In this document: positions 1 through 11,400 of the stretch, piece after piece
How the letters are laid out: the number at the start of each line of letters is the position of its first letter
How positions within the stretch are numbered: position 1 is the stretch's first letter
Assembly: GCA_002803225.1 (NCBI GenBank)
Contig: NXFV01001303.1
Coordinates: 24,572 to 88,571 of the forward strand
DNA from: Gamarada debralockiae
Taxonomy: Eukaryota; Ascomycota; Leotiomycetes; Helotiales; Hyphodiscaceae
DNA length: 64,000 nucleotides
Reading direction: 5' to 3'
Program-made: the position numbers and the translations under genes
Notes under the pieces: generated by a model
Told to the model about the DNA's origin: nothing
What the model saw: only the letters and a program-made list of their open reading frames with translations
The model's database searches: none

Positions 1-2160
1 AGCTAAGTACTAAGAGTTTAAAGTTACTTCTTTCGGTATAGTGAATTTGTAAGAGGAATAGAAGTATGAGCTCTCACTAGAAAATAAGCGGGAACAGCAG
101 GTTGAGCTTCTACTGCCGCTATCGCCTCGCCGCCACAGTATTCACAAGGACGTATAGCTGTTTATTAAGTATAGTATACTTAGCTGCTCCTCAAATGCTT
201 TTCGTCTGGCTTTCGAGACTCTCTGTAGAACTACTACATCTAGTTGTTATGAGTCAGTAGCATAGCCAGATGACTTACTTATTATAACCGACTTTATAGA
301 GATAGTTCAAGCTAGAGATCAAAATTTAGACTCGTTCCTAAGACTAGTTCATTAGCTAGTTAGCTATCAGATTAGAAGCTCTGTTGCATACGTTATAGTC
401 AGCCTGTACAAGGCTTAAGATCTTCTACTATCCATTCGACGAAATAATCACGTGTCAATTCACGTGTATTCTCCGCGTCTCAGCATTTCAATACATACTC
501 TAGAGCAGCTCTTATTCTGTGCTATTCTAGCTGTCCTATAATTAAGGTTAAGCTCTCATCTTATCAAGCAACTGAATTTATTTGCTAGTCAATTGTACCT
601 CCAGGATTTTAAAGAGTATAGATTATTTTACGGTTTCTTAGGCCTTTGTTCTCACTCTCCAGGGGATCACATTATAGTTGCATATGATAGATTTATTAGC
701 CCGGCCAGTCAAGCGAAGTTAGACTGTCTTATCACGTAAGTATATCGATTCACGAGTAGTCCGGTGGCCTTTGTTAAGATGATTATTATATTTAAGAGAA
801 AGGGGCAAAGTTTTGCAAGGTTATATCTTAGTAAAATCTTAAATAGAGAACTAATCGCGGAAGAGTTTGATAAATGAGATCATAGCTCTCGAAAAAGGGA
901 AGATGCTGCGGCGTGGAAAGGGAGCAATGTTCCCCAGGAAAGAAGATTAAGTGACTATTTATCATTGGCAATGTTGGGAGCTGCAAATCGAATTATGCTT
1001 CCTCACTGCTAAACCTGTCTTTTCAAAAATTGAAGTATGTTGCAGGCTGTCCCTACAACCGGACCTATTGGCCTGCCAATTTCAGCTTGGTAAACATTGC
1101 TCACAACCGTAGCATCGCCGAGTATTTGCTACAAACACCACTCGCTATCACCAGTACTAGCTGTATTTATCATCGGGAAAGATCGGGAGAATGGGGGCCA
1201 GTCGCTGCACTCTATACTGCTTTCCTGACAGTATTCCTTAATTCTGCTCTAATTTATCAGAGGGTCAAACTTACAGGCTCGCCATGTATATCCAGGGTAT
1301 TACGTCCGTATATAACAGCGGAGATTATCTTTGTACTTAAAGGACTAATTATACCTATGTCCTGTATAATTAAAGCGATCGTTTGTAATATGAATGTTAT
1401 TGACATAGCGACGAAGGTCTTTTGGGTATTTGAATATTCTACTATAACTATAGAAGGCGCATTTGGGAGGTTACAGCTGAGGGTATAATCTAATATCCAT
1501 TAGTCTTATAGAATCAGGGTCAGGTGGCCAGAGGCAAACTTGAATTGTTCTTGGCTCGTGAACGAGCCACTGCACTCGAGGCAGAAGATAGGAGCACTAA
1601 TATTCTCTAAACTATAAGATTAGAATACTATACTAGGCGTCTTGGTTTCTGTACCCGAATTATAAAGCACTTCTTTTCGCGGCTTGTTAAGAAAATCTCC
1701 TCTATTGATATATATCTCTTCGCTTGTATTAAAGGCCTAGCCTTGAGTGGCAAACTTTTGAAGCTAGTATTCTTCACTCAAGTCATCTCTTCTGCCAGGC
1801 ATCTAATTCTCTACCGGGTATTAAGTCTCGTAGGTATGAGCTATTTCGTCGAATTTGTTATAAGCTCGAATACTTACAAGAAAGTAGATCTCTCCTATAG
1901 ATCGCCATTTTGAACACTTTTGATACCTGCCTGTAGTGAAGCGTTGTACAGGTAGGTCATAGATCTCTTTAGACAGGTAGGTGATTATCTATTGTTATAT
2001 TATTGGGAAGTATAGACACTTGTGACACCGGCCTCTTATTAAAACCTACAGTTGATTGCGTATTGTGTTATATCAATGGGAAGTATAGACACTTGTGATA
2101 CCGGCCTCTAATCAACACCTACGGTTGATTGCGTGTTGTGTTACATTATCGGAAAGGTAT
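1..2160. repeat. RIP-degraded AT-rich block, left edge
   Basis: The sequence is rich in TA, TAG and CTAG and poor in CA/TG, and it has stops in all frames. This is the expected footprint of repeat-induced point mutation on an old transposable element. I could not recognise a protein family here. One 152-codon open stretch (1030-1488) begins at TTG and shows no domain, so I do not call it a gene. The CA/TG depletion is uneven, with roughly 900-1300 less affected. Confidence 0.6.
1995..2140. repeat. 73-bp direct tandem repeat, two copies
   Basis: Two head-to-tail copies start at 1995 and 2068. Each contains GGGAAGTATAGACACTTGTG, then a CCGGCCTCT segment, then GTTGATTGCGT. A third copy begins at 2141 but fades after a few bases. 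The copies differ mainly by C/T and G/A changes, as expected if both were hit by RIP or drift after duplication. It may be the end of a transposon or a stand-alone satellite; nothing decides between these. Confidence 0.8.
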
Positions 2161-2960
2161 AACCACTCTTCATACCAGAGAGGAGGCGAGGAGCCCTTCT
2201 ATCACCATTAGGGGACGCCAGGCCTGGTTGTATATTCCTCCTTGCGCTGGTCATGGACTTCAACTATGATGCCGTATGCAACGTTTAGCTCACCAAATCA
2301 CACTTAAAAGGAGGTGGAGATAGTTTCCCTTCGAGTGTCACAGGTTGCCTGCCCAGGGTATTCCGCAGTCATGCACAGTAGAACATGATCATGAAGGGCG
2401 AAGTTAGGAGAGGAGCCACTTCTTGTGTAGAGATTGACCAAAGATGTGTATGTTCCTCTGTATTCTCCTCTCTAAAAAGTACATGTCTAAGACTCTCGTG
2501 TTATCTTTTGCAGGGGACGGTTTTCGTTGAACGGGAGGAAATTTGACGCAAAGAAGAAAGAGACTCAGAGTATTCCGCGGGCTGGATATTGTATATACAG
2601 AAAGAAACGGGGCTGGAAGGGAGTACTGCTGTTACCTGATAGGAAAGAAGGTTAAATAACACAGAGTGGAAGAAGTTCGCTATCTTAGGCACGCGGATAT
2701 GCAGCCTCATGAGGCTGAGTTCGGCGAGATGCTGGTACGCGCGTCTCCTATGCAATTGCCTGTTCCCATTCCCATCCGCCTCATTGCCTGCTAAAAACAT
2801 CATGTTCTATTTAATCCCAATATAAAGACTAGCCTCTTGTCTCATGGCGATACATCTGTGGTCAGCACTTTCCTGCCTGCTACTGTGTTCGTCTCATCTG
2901 CAAGACAACTTGTATGATTGCGATATAGATCCATCCCACAACCAATTAGTACCAGGTACT
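2161..2960. other. Normal-composition island, no gene assigned
   Basis: CA and TG are common again over this stretch, in contrast to both flanks. A 100-codon open frame lies on the minus strand (2501-2803, ATG start), but it matches no family I recognise and shows no domain pattern. It may be a remnant of a unique gene caught between repeats, or non-coding spacer. Confidence 0.4.
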
Positions 2961-5640
2961 AACTAGAGTCTGCGTTGCCGTACTGTGGCCTTGCCTAGCT
3001 ATTACGGATACCTTCCCGCCTCTCTAGAATGTTCCAGGAGATATTATCTTAAGGATCACCGGTGATCCTCTGTGTTCTTACGTATTTATTATCAGCTGCT
3101 GTGCAGCGTAAGTGATCTGAGCGTTATTGTATCCAAGTGCTAGCAATGAGTCGATGTAGATATAAAGGTTACTAAAGCTTGTTAGACTAGCCTTACTTAA
3201 TGATTTGTAATATTCTTTAGTAAAGGTCGTGTTCAAGATTCGAATATTCCGCCTATATATAGAGATAATTTAAATCTACTAAGTAGAAATTAGTATTATA
3301 ATGTTATTAAGTATATATTGCTACTTATAGGTAGTCGTCACAGAGCTGACTTAGATCTATATTATATATCCTCCTCTATACGAAGGCACTGCTGCGTTCG
3401 TATTAGTACTCTTGTATTCTTAAAGTCTTTTTGGATGCTATTATCTTACTAGGTAATATTAGTAATAAGGTAGTAAGTAACGAACTCAGTTATTAATATC
3501 TCGGTATTCGATACGGTGTACGAGTATATTATAATGGCAAGAGCTGTAGCAAGATCCCTAGTTGTTATTATAGCTATGAAGCCCTAATATAGGTCCTAGA
3601 CTCGATAGGAGTCCCTGTAACTATAGCTATTAGATTAAAGTATTTATGTACTGTTTATTTATAATACTAAGGTTAAATATACGGCTATAGTAAGAGCTTA
3701 CTTATTCCTTAGTTAGAGAGTATGAGAATAGAGTTATAGAGACGGGTAGTAATTTCGAGGCTTTTAAGATAAATAAAGGAAGCTTTATTAAATATCGGCG
3801 AGACTAATAATAGTATTGTAGAGCGTTCTTTTCCGCCGCTCGAATTAATAGTAATTCCTAAGGTTTCTGCTATTGCTCCGTTTAGACTCTGGCTTCTAAT
3901 GCTTAGTGAGCGCTAGATCCGGCAGAAATATTAGTAGTGCGACGTGATAGGAAGTACTAGGGTTTATATTTCTCTAGGATAACTCGTCGTCTCAAGCTGG
4001 AGATTGAATGTCGTGTGGTTGTACTTTATGTAATATGTCAGGGAATTCGCGTTGTGATATAGAAGTGGAAATTATAAATATCTTGAAGTTCAGTCTACCG
4101 AATAGGTTACTGGAAACGTTTCCGCCTAGCTGCCATAGTAACGAATCAGAATTTGCGTGACCCTTGCCTATCGCCGCTACTATCTACTATTATGAGTAAA
4201 GGTCTAGGCAGGTACAATATTGCTTCTTGCTTGTCTGTTCAAACTCTATGGCTTCCTTATATTTTACTTATTCAACTCGTCCCACAGCTATATTCCGTGG
4301 CTTGCAATACGATGCCGACATCCATCCTTCTAAACAGTATTAGGTCTTAGGCATGTATCTATGCTGATTATAGAGCTGAGGACCTTAGAAGTACAAAGTT
4401 TGAGAGTAGGAGCAATTTCAAGTATGAGAGCGCAATTCGTCTGCGCGTACTCCATACCAATATACTAGATATTATTTGATCGCGTCTATCTAGTATCGAA
4501 ACGCTATAGATAAAGGACTTTGGACTCTTCTCTACAGTACGATAGACTGAGGCGAAGAAAGCGATTCGAGGCCTATAATTTGAGGGATTACTCCAGGTTT
4601 TGGAAAGATCTACTGCTGTTGCAGCGTGGTCAGCTAATGACTTCGTGAAGGCAGGATGCTTCGGGCTATTTCTATCTCTTCTAGCTCTTATCGATCGAGA
4701 TAACGCGAGCGAAGAAACTGGGGGATCTATAGTAATATATTGTGATATTTCCCTACCACTTGCTTTAAGGACTCGATTATAATAAGCGTGATAGTACGCC
4801 CTAGAGATACTAACTAAAAAATCCTACTCTATTAATGATGCTTTTAATAAATTAGACTTAGGATTTATACTAGGTATATCCGAATCACTTGAGGAACCTC
4901 CCTTGGGCCAGGGATCTGCCGCCAAATATAAATAGGCTAGAGTTAATGTATAGGATAAACAGACAGTGAACTAGTGTCTTATTAACCTAATGCTGCCTAT
5001 TACTTGGCATTTAGGCATTTTAGGCAATATCGATCCGCGGTGACTTGCCTTTATATTTCTCCTGGACGGCTCTAAAGTATATGAGGCTCGGGTCGACGGT
5101 ATAGTTACAAGCCCGACTTGTTATACTGATATCGTCGGTATCTTGGAAGCGAAGAGGGGTTATCGAACAGATGAAGTTCGTGTACAAGAAGTTGCCTAGA
5201 TAGTTGCTTTTATGAGCACCTTTTCAGTTGGTCAAGAGGACAGTGCCTGGACTGTGAAATAGTAGGTCACTTCTATAGTTGTTTGCTTGCCCTGCTAATA
5301 TGGCCTCGAGTCGCTGGCTGGTATTGATGTGTACAAACGAGCTGTTTATTACAATTGCTACCTGTAAAAGGCTATACTTAGAATTCCTAGCGATGGAGTA
5401 ATCGGCGAGAGGAGATATGTCGGAACTGAGAGAAGAGAGCTTCCTTCACATGAAAGAGCATGGCCTATATAAGTTGAAGTTTCACTCCCATTTGGTTGCA
5501 GCTTTAGAGCACCTATATATCTTACTCTCAAATTGATTTTCTTGCGCAAGTTGACCATCCCATCCAGATCTCCTTCTGTTTCTATGAGCTGTACCTCGCA
5601 CATTGTTCGAGGCTCAGATAAAGAAGTTAAAAACACAGGG
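2961..5640. repeat. RIP-degraded block, family not recognised
   Basis: The TA-rich, CA-poor composition resumes with dense stops in all six frames. No reverse transcriptase, transposase or integrase motif could be read. The part from about 5360 to 5640 is less mutated and grades into the next island. Confidence 0.55.
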
Positions 5641-6880
5641 CTGAACATTAAGCTCTAGCGAAGAACAAATCAGTGACTTCAATTCTAGATTTTAGCCGAG
5701 TGGAGTCATACCGAATACAGAGCGTGGTTCAAGAAGGATGTGCTCAAATTATCGGCGGAGAACTAGATAGGTTTTACAAGTCAAGATTTTACGTCCATGG
5801 AATTCCGAGCGATGAAGGCCTTTGGAGCCACGAATCTTCAGCGCACTCTTGGTGGGGCTCTGTCACGAATCTCCGCCAACATTTTCAAAACATCGACTCC
5901 GTGTCCAATGTCTCGGTTGCAATCATTCATCCATTTGGGAACCACACTCGTCGCAATTTGTAACAATGTCTTCTGAGGATAATTGAGATCTTCGGATGAC
6001 CCAGAGCACAAACGGCCGTTCTATGTCGCGGATAGGAACTGCACACCTAATCGACTTGGGCGAGGCCTTGGTCCTCCATTGAACACGAAGAACGGGGTGA
6101 TGCCCATCGGAAGTGTACGAAGAGTTCATCTGCAGCGGCGAAGTATGGAAGAATCTTACCTTTGAGTTTGAGTTCGAGGCTTTTCACCACGGTCGATCGA
6201 CTGACGTTTTAACCAACGGTGCATGACAGTTATACAAGAGTCGATAATACTCCTTTATATTTGGAGACGATTTGGAAGCTTTTGATAAATCTAAAGAGGT
6301 TGAGTAGTGCAAAGTTCCTTCGCAGCCTCACAGCATAATGGTTAGCCTTCCCCACAATGATATGCGCTAGGGACGAGACATGTGACAATGGATGATGACA
6401 TCAAAGGCCTTGAATATAGAGGGCCAGGAAACAATTTGACTCGGTCGCATGCATTTTTGGAGGGTTGGGTAGTGGTTGAGGTGGATGGAGAAAGATAGCG
6501 TACCCTGCACAGTCTCATGGTTCGCCGGCTCAAGCCAGTTAATAGGGACAGATGTTCGATAGGGCATCCGCTTACATTATGTATGTGTTGGCAACGCAGT
6601 CTCGGTGCATCTCTCATTAGGATGGAGCCTGATCTAGGCAGCAGTAGTCTCAATACAAATACTGTCTCATACCTCCTTCGAAAATATTATCTGATACCGA
6701 TAAGCGTGTATTACTTATTTCTTTGGTATGCTTACATCTATAGGCGTCGGAATAATTTTTACTGATTCCTAAAGCAACTATTTGAATTGCCCGGGAGATT
6801 ACAAAGTCACGAACTCTGAGAAACCTGGTCAGCTACAATTTACCTTTGCCCACTCCTTTGAATTCCTTTAACAACTTCAC
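5641..6880. other. Low-RIP spacer with degraded coding traces
   Basis: Composition is near normal. A plus-strand frame at about 5673-5963 starts at GTG, reads as protein-like sequence and ends HPFGNHTRRN before a stop. The same flavour then continues in shifted frames to about 6165. This suggests a decayed unknown gene, but no family could be named. The last 100 bases are the upstream region of the small gene at 6886. Confidence 0.3.
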
Positions 6881-6885
6881 AGAAT

Positions 6886-7095
6886 ATGTGTGAAGAGCTC
6901 ATTCCTCGTACCAAACACCGCTGTGGTCATGTGATTGACCAAAATAGTACTCTTAAGGAGTATGAGAATTGTGGGAATTGCGGTACTGTGAGGCATACTT
7001 CGTATCTCGGTCAGACAACAAAGAAGGACCCGTGTCCGGATTGTGTTGATACTGGGCTTTGGGTGAAGGAACAAGGAGCTTGGAAAAAAGCTTAG
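6886..7095 (+). CDS. Small Cys-rich putative zinc-binding protein, 69 aa
   Basis: An intact 69-residue frame starts at ATG 6886 with M-C-E-E-L and stops at TAG 7093. It carries Cys2, Cys13, a CGNCG motif (CxxC) and a CPDC motif (CxxC) spaced along the chain, plus His residues near Cys13, which is compatible with one or two zinc-knuckle-like sites. Short proteins that open with MCE or MCL and have spaced Cys pairs are common hypothetical proteins in filamentous ascomycetes, and their function is unknown. The lack of RIP damage and the sound reading frame argue that it is real. It lies 92 nt upstream of a kinase-like gene on the same strand, but co-transcription is not shown. Confidence 0.6.
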   Translation: MCEELIPRTKHRCGHVIDQNSTLKEYENCGNCGTVRHTSYLGQTTKKDPCPDCVDTGLWVKEQGAWKKA

Positions 7096-7187
7096 CGCCA
7101 AATCACCAACCCTGGCTAGTCTGCGCCCTAGTCCTGCCAGACTTTCTACGAGGCCTTTGGTTTGACTCTTCTCTTATAGCCTATACT

Positions 7188-8126
7188 ATGGCCACAGCCA
7201 AGAAATTATCGCACGAAGTACCAAACCTTCTAGAGCTCCGCAGGGGAGCCACCGGCATCGTATACAGAATCAATTCCCTCATTGTAGTAAAGTGTCCCAC
7301 AATTGAAGGTCACGAGGATTTCGTCAAAGAGAATCGAATTTTCGACATCTTGACACAACACCCACCTTGCCCTGAACTTGTGGCCAGTTTCCTGCGCTTT
7401 GACAATGGCAATTTCCTGGAATACATGTCTGGATTCTCTCTCTCCGAACGCTTGCAACGTCACCAGATCAGAGACCCGAAATCTGCTCGGGTCTTGTCAG
7501 TACAAAGCGTCGAGCCACTTCCATTGCGCAAGACATGGATGAAAGCATTGGCTGAAGGTACTGCTTGGCTCGAATCGCTTGGACTTGCCCACGGTGATCT
7601 AAAACCTGAGAATGTCTTGGTTGACGAACAAGATCGTGTGAAGATTGCGGATTTCGATTGTACAAACTTCATCGGTTCAGAATTCGAAGCATGTATACCT
7701 CCATATGGGCGGCTCCTCGGCAGCGAAGCCGGGGCAAACGAGGGAACCTCAGGCAAGCTTGGTGCTCGTACGGAACAATTCGCTCTTGGCTCATTATTTT
7801 ACTATATCAATTACGGCGTTGAGGTTTATGATGATCAAGATTTTGGCAAAGATCACGGACCAGCTATTGTCGAGCGGCTGCAGCGAATGAGGTTTCCCAA
7901 TCTCGATAATAACTTCGTGCTGGACTCGATCATTGACGATTGCTGGCACGGTAGATTCCCATCCGTTGCCGCGCTGTCCGAATCTATTTCGCAGCAGTGT
8001 GATCTACGAAACTATTCCTCCCAAGCCATGTTACCAGAGGAATTTGCAGCACGCCGGACATACTGTTTGCAGCTCGTTAGAGAGGGCATTCTTGAAATGA
8101 TACAGCGAAAGGATGCGGACTCATAA
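7188..8126 (+). CDS. Protein kinase-like domain protein, 312 aa
   Basis: This is a single-exon protein of 312 residues. I chose ATG 7188 (MATAKKL) because the open frame upstream of it reads like untranslated sequence. Visible kinase landmarks are a short glycine loop G-A-T-G-I-V at residues 20-25, a candidate ATP lysine in VVK (residue 35), the catalytic loop HGDLKPEN at 135-142 with Asp137 and Asn142, and D155-F156-D157 where DFG is usual. The third position of the metal-binding motif is therefore altered. The C-terminal lobe is short. Such small kinase-like genes are an expanded, poorly studied family in Leotiomycetes and Eurotiomycetes. It may be an active Ser/Thr kinase of reduced size or a pseudokinase. 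There are no membrane segments or signal peptide. Confidence 0.8.
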   Translation: MATAKKLSHEVPNLLELRRGATGIVYRINSLIVVKCPTIEGHEDFVKENRIFDILTQHPPCPELVASFLRFDNGNFLEYMSGFSLSERLQRHQIRDPKSARVLSVQSVEPLPLRKTWMKALAEGTAWLESLGLAHGDLKPENVLVDEQDRVKIADFDCTNFIGSEFEACIPPYGRLLGSEAGANEGTSGKLGARTEQFALGSLFYYINYGVEVYDDQDFGKDHGPAIVERLQRMRFPNLDNNFVLDSIIDDCWHGRFPSVAALSESISQQCDLRNYSSQAMLPEEFAARRTYCLQLVREGILEMIQRKDADS

Positions 8127-8474
8127 GCATAGATCATCCCTCTCTCGACCGTTTAGAGTGAGGTGCATGTAGGAATGGCGACGAGTTGTGGAAAACGGTT
8201 GGAGACACGATAGAAACATCAATGGTAGCCTTGCTTTGTTATTTTTGCTGGGAAGAGTCGTTTGAATGTAAGGATAAATGACATCAAATTCCAACGACAC
8301 TAAATTGGATAATACACCAAGGACTTCCGATATATCCTGTTTCGTCTGGGCCGTACCATGTTTCAGCGTGTGTACTGCAGGTTTAGTCCTACCTAGAAAC
8401 TTGCCGAAGATCCAGTCCCAAGGCTTGCCCTCCTTCTTGTACGCCAACAAGTGCTGCTCGTCAAGTGGTGACAT
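8121..8474 (-). pseudogene. Myb/SANT-like DNA-binding fragment
   Basis: Read on the minus strand from ATG 8474, the first 40 residues resemble a Myb-like helix-turn-helix: an acidic start (LDEQHLLAYKKEG), then W-D-W-I, then GRTKPAV, where GRT-x-x-A-V is the usual start of the recognition helix. The first conserved Trp of the domain is missing at the N-terminus. After about residue 45 the frame no longer looks like domain sequence, so an intron or decay is likely. It converges on the kinase-like gene, overlapping its stop by 6 bases, and its start lies within about 15 bases of the RIP boundary. It may be a truncated gene or a very small intact one. Confidence 0.4.
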
Positions 8475-8484
8475 TATTATATGA

Positions 8485-11400
8485 AATAGCTCAAATAGGT
8501 TAATTGTTTCTAATATTACTAAATGAACAGAAACATAAGAGCCCGACTTCTAACTCAGTCTCGTGCGCTATCCCAATATATGTCTCTGTTGGCCTACTTT
8601 ATAGAGTCATTCTTATTGACTAACACCTGTAAGCCCCTCTAGAACTGGCATATATATATTGACTCTATTATAGCTTACTACTGTGTTATTATGGAAGTCA
8701 ACGTATCTATTGCCAGACTAGCCTAAAGTGAGATACGTAATGCCTGTCTCCTGCCTAAGCGAGTTATAGAACTTAAATTACGTAGTATTATAACCAAGTA
8801 TATTATCTATAGTAGGCCTAAAGTATCTAATACTAGTAATATATATAGGAGAGGCAGAGGTAGAGTAATTCGTCTAGGTTAATAGCGTAATAACTCTAGT
8901 AGTATCCTCGATTTTTGCAAATCCGACTGCTATACTATAGTCAGGACCCTCGAAACTAATGATATAGACTTAGCTACAAGATAAGGTATTTGACGCTGCT
9001 ATTGGACAGGATCCTGCTTCGTGCTCTATAATATATCAAGGGGTAACCAAAGAAATTGCATTAAGGCCGCTAATAAAGAGGATAGCTATTAAAGTTATTA
9101 TACTAAGAGAGATTAAGATTAGATTATTTCTATAGAGGTAATTTCGATACTTACCTCGCGAATATATCTAGTGGCGTACTATCCGCGGCCGCTTAAGAGA
9201 TAGATTATTAATAGAAAGTAGTCGCCGCGGAGAGAAGAAACCTAGTATACTTATAAACTATAGCTTACTTAGCTTTTCTTAATCTTTGGATTATTCTTAG
9301 TAATCTTTTACTTGCCTGTTACTCTTATGAATTATACTAATTTAATAGTCTATGGCAGAACAAAAGTGGTGGGTATAGTCCTGCGTGGTTTTAGGGGCCT
9401 CAAAATAGTAATAGGTATGGACGATCTCGAATATCTTGGGGATAATATTGAACTGAACTAAGTTTATGATTGGATTTGTTTTATAAACTATATTCTATAA
9501 TACATTTCATAAACTTTGCTGGCTAAGTATAGATAGAGAGGTAATGTTTTATATAGAAAGGTATAGGTCCTTAAGAACTAATTATAAAACCTATTAAACT
9601 ATTTCTATAATATAGTACTTTATTATCCTTGTTTACCTAGTATCTCGTCGTTATTATAGTAGTAGGGAGAGTAAACTTCAGTAAATAATGCTTTGCTTAT
9701 ATAAACTTGCTACCTTTAAAAGTAGAAGGACGTCCGAATCCCTATTCTTTAGCTGACGGATAGTTCAAGTACTTCTGTCACTAGTTGGACTATTTTATAT
9801 AATAGTAGCTAGTAGTTTCTGCTAAAACAAGAAAGGTAGTACTAGTAGACATGTATATATAATACTAATATGGACCTCAATTATACTCCAATACCCTACA
9901 GGAACATAGTCCCCTGTATTTATAGTCAGTCTTTATATCATAATAGTGTTATATATCCTTATATATTATATTTTGAGTATTTGCAAACTTAATAAGTGAC
10001 ATAAGCCAGAGTATACTAATAATTATAATACTTTTTAAATTAGTCAAGGGCTTTATTATTTAATCCTTATACTTACAAAATTCCTAGGCTAAAAATCAAT
10101 AAGATATAAATCTTCTATTCCTATAATATTATAAGTTTCATTAACCTTAATAATAGAAGAATAAGGATAATAATATCTAAAGTAATATTAATACCGGCGC
10201 TCGTCTATCCTAGCACATTAGTATTAATGCATTTGGCCGGAACTATACTATCCTATCCTATCCAAGTAGCCTAGACTAGAATGCATTAGAATACAAAGAG
10301 AAGGACAAATACAGTGCCATTTATAATATTACCCGCTATAATAGTATATATAATCCTTCTAAGTATTCTCTAGGGGAATATCCAGAGGTAAAAGTATAAT
10401 ATAGATAGTCTTATTATTATTAGACTACCTAAATAAAGTAATTCGTTAAAGTAATATATCTATATACTTTTAGGATACTATTATTATAGCTTTTATTTCT
10501 AACTTACAGAGAAGATATATATAATATTATTAAACGAAATAGACCAGATATTTTTTCTAAGTCTATAATCTATAACTAGCAAGTATTTCAGTAACTATTA
10601 ACTTCAAGGGCATATATAATAGTATTTGACTTATAAATAACAGCTATTGCAAAGAGAGGGATTGTAAATCCCTATATTATATAAGCTAATAACAGGATAA
10701 CTTTCTATACTTAGTATCTATATAATTATAGTAGTTATAGTCTAGTCATCCATCCTAAATTAACTAGTTATTATTCTTACTAATATACGTAGGACAAAAG
10801 TCAATAAAGTAAAAGAAATCCTAATAATTATAGTAACTAAAACCTCCTTTGTTCTATTTCGTAATAGCTAATAGTAGATTACTTTAGTTATGTTTTTGGT
10901 TACTAACTATATTAGAAGTCTCCTATAAATATAGGTAATACAAAAACGAACTCAGAAACTCTTAGATTATATAGTTTACGCTTATACACTATTTAAGGCT
11001 ATTACTTAGTACTTCGTTTGTATAAATATATATATCCTTTATAGGTATGTCAAATAGAGCAGGACTTAATCTAGGTATATATTACATCTACTCTTAATAA
11101 GAATCTAATAATACAGAGATTCTAGAGACTAGCTTATAGTATAGGTAGGTAAGGTTTTATTTACTAAGAATAGGTTTATATAAGCAGTAGTAGTAAACAT
11201 AGCTAAATAGGCCCTAAATACCTAAACTTTCTGTATTAGAATTTAAGAAATAAGGTTTCAGAAGATATTATTTCTGAGATATAGACTTACTAAGATCTGT
11301 CTATAAAATTGATGTCCTGGATATACTAGAGTTCTAAAGTAGAGTAGAGGCTTTATATCGGCAGAGGATATCCTGCTGCCTCCGCAGCTTCCAGAGGTTA

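Noticed and set aside
1030..1488. 152-codon open frame on the plus strand
   Set aside because: It starts at TTG, lies in partly RIP-like DNA and has no recognisable domain or conserved pattern.
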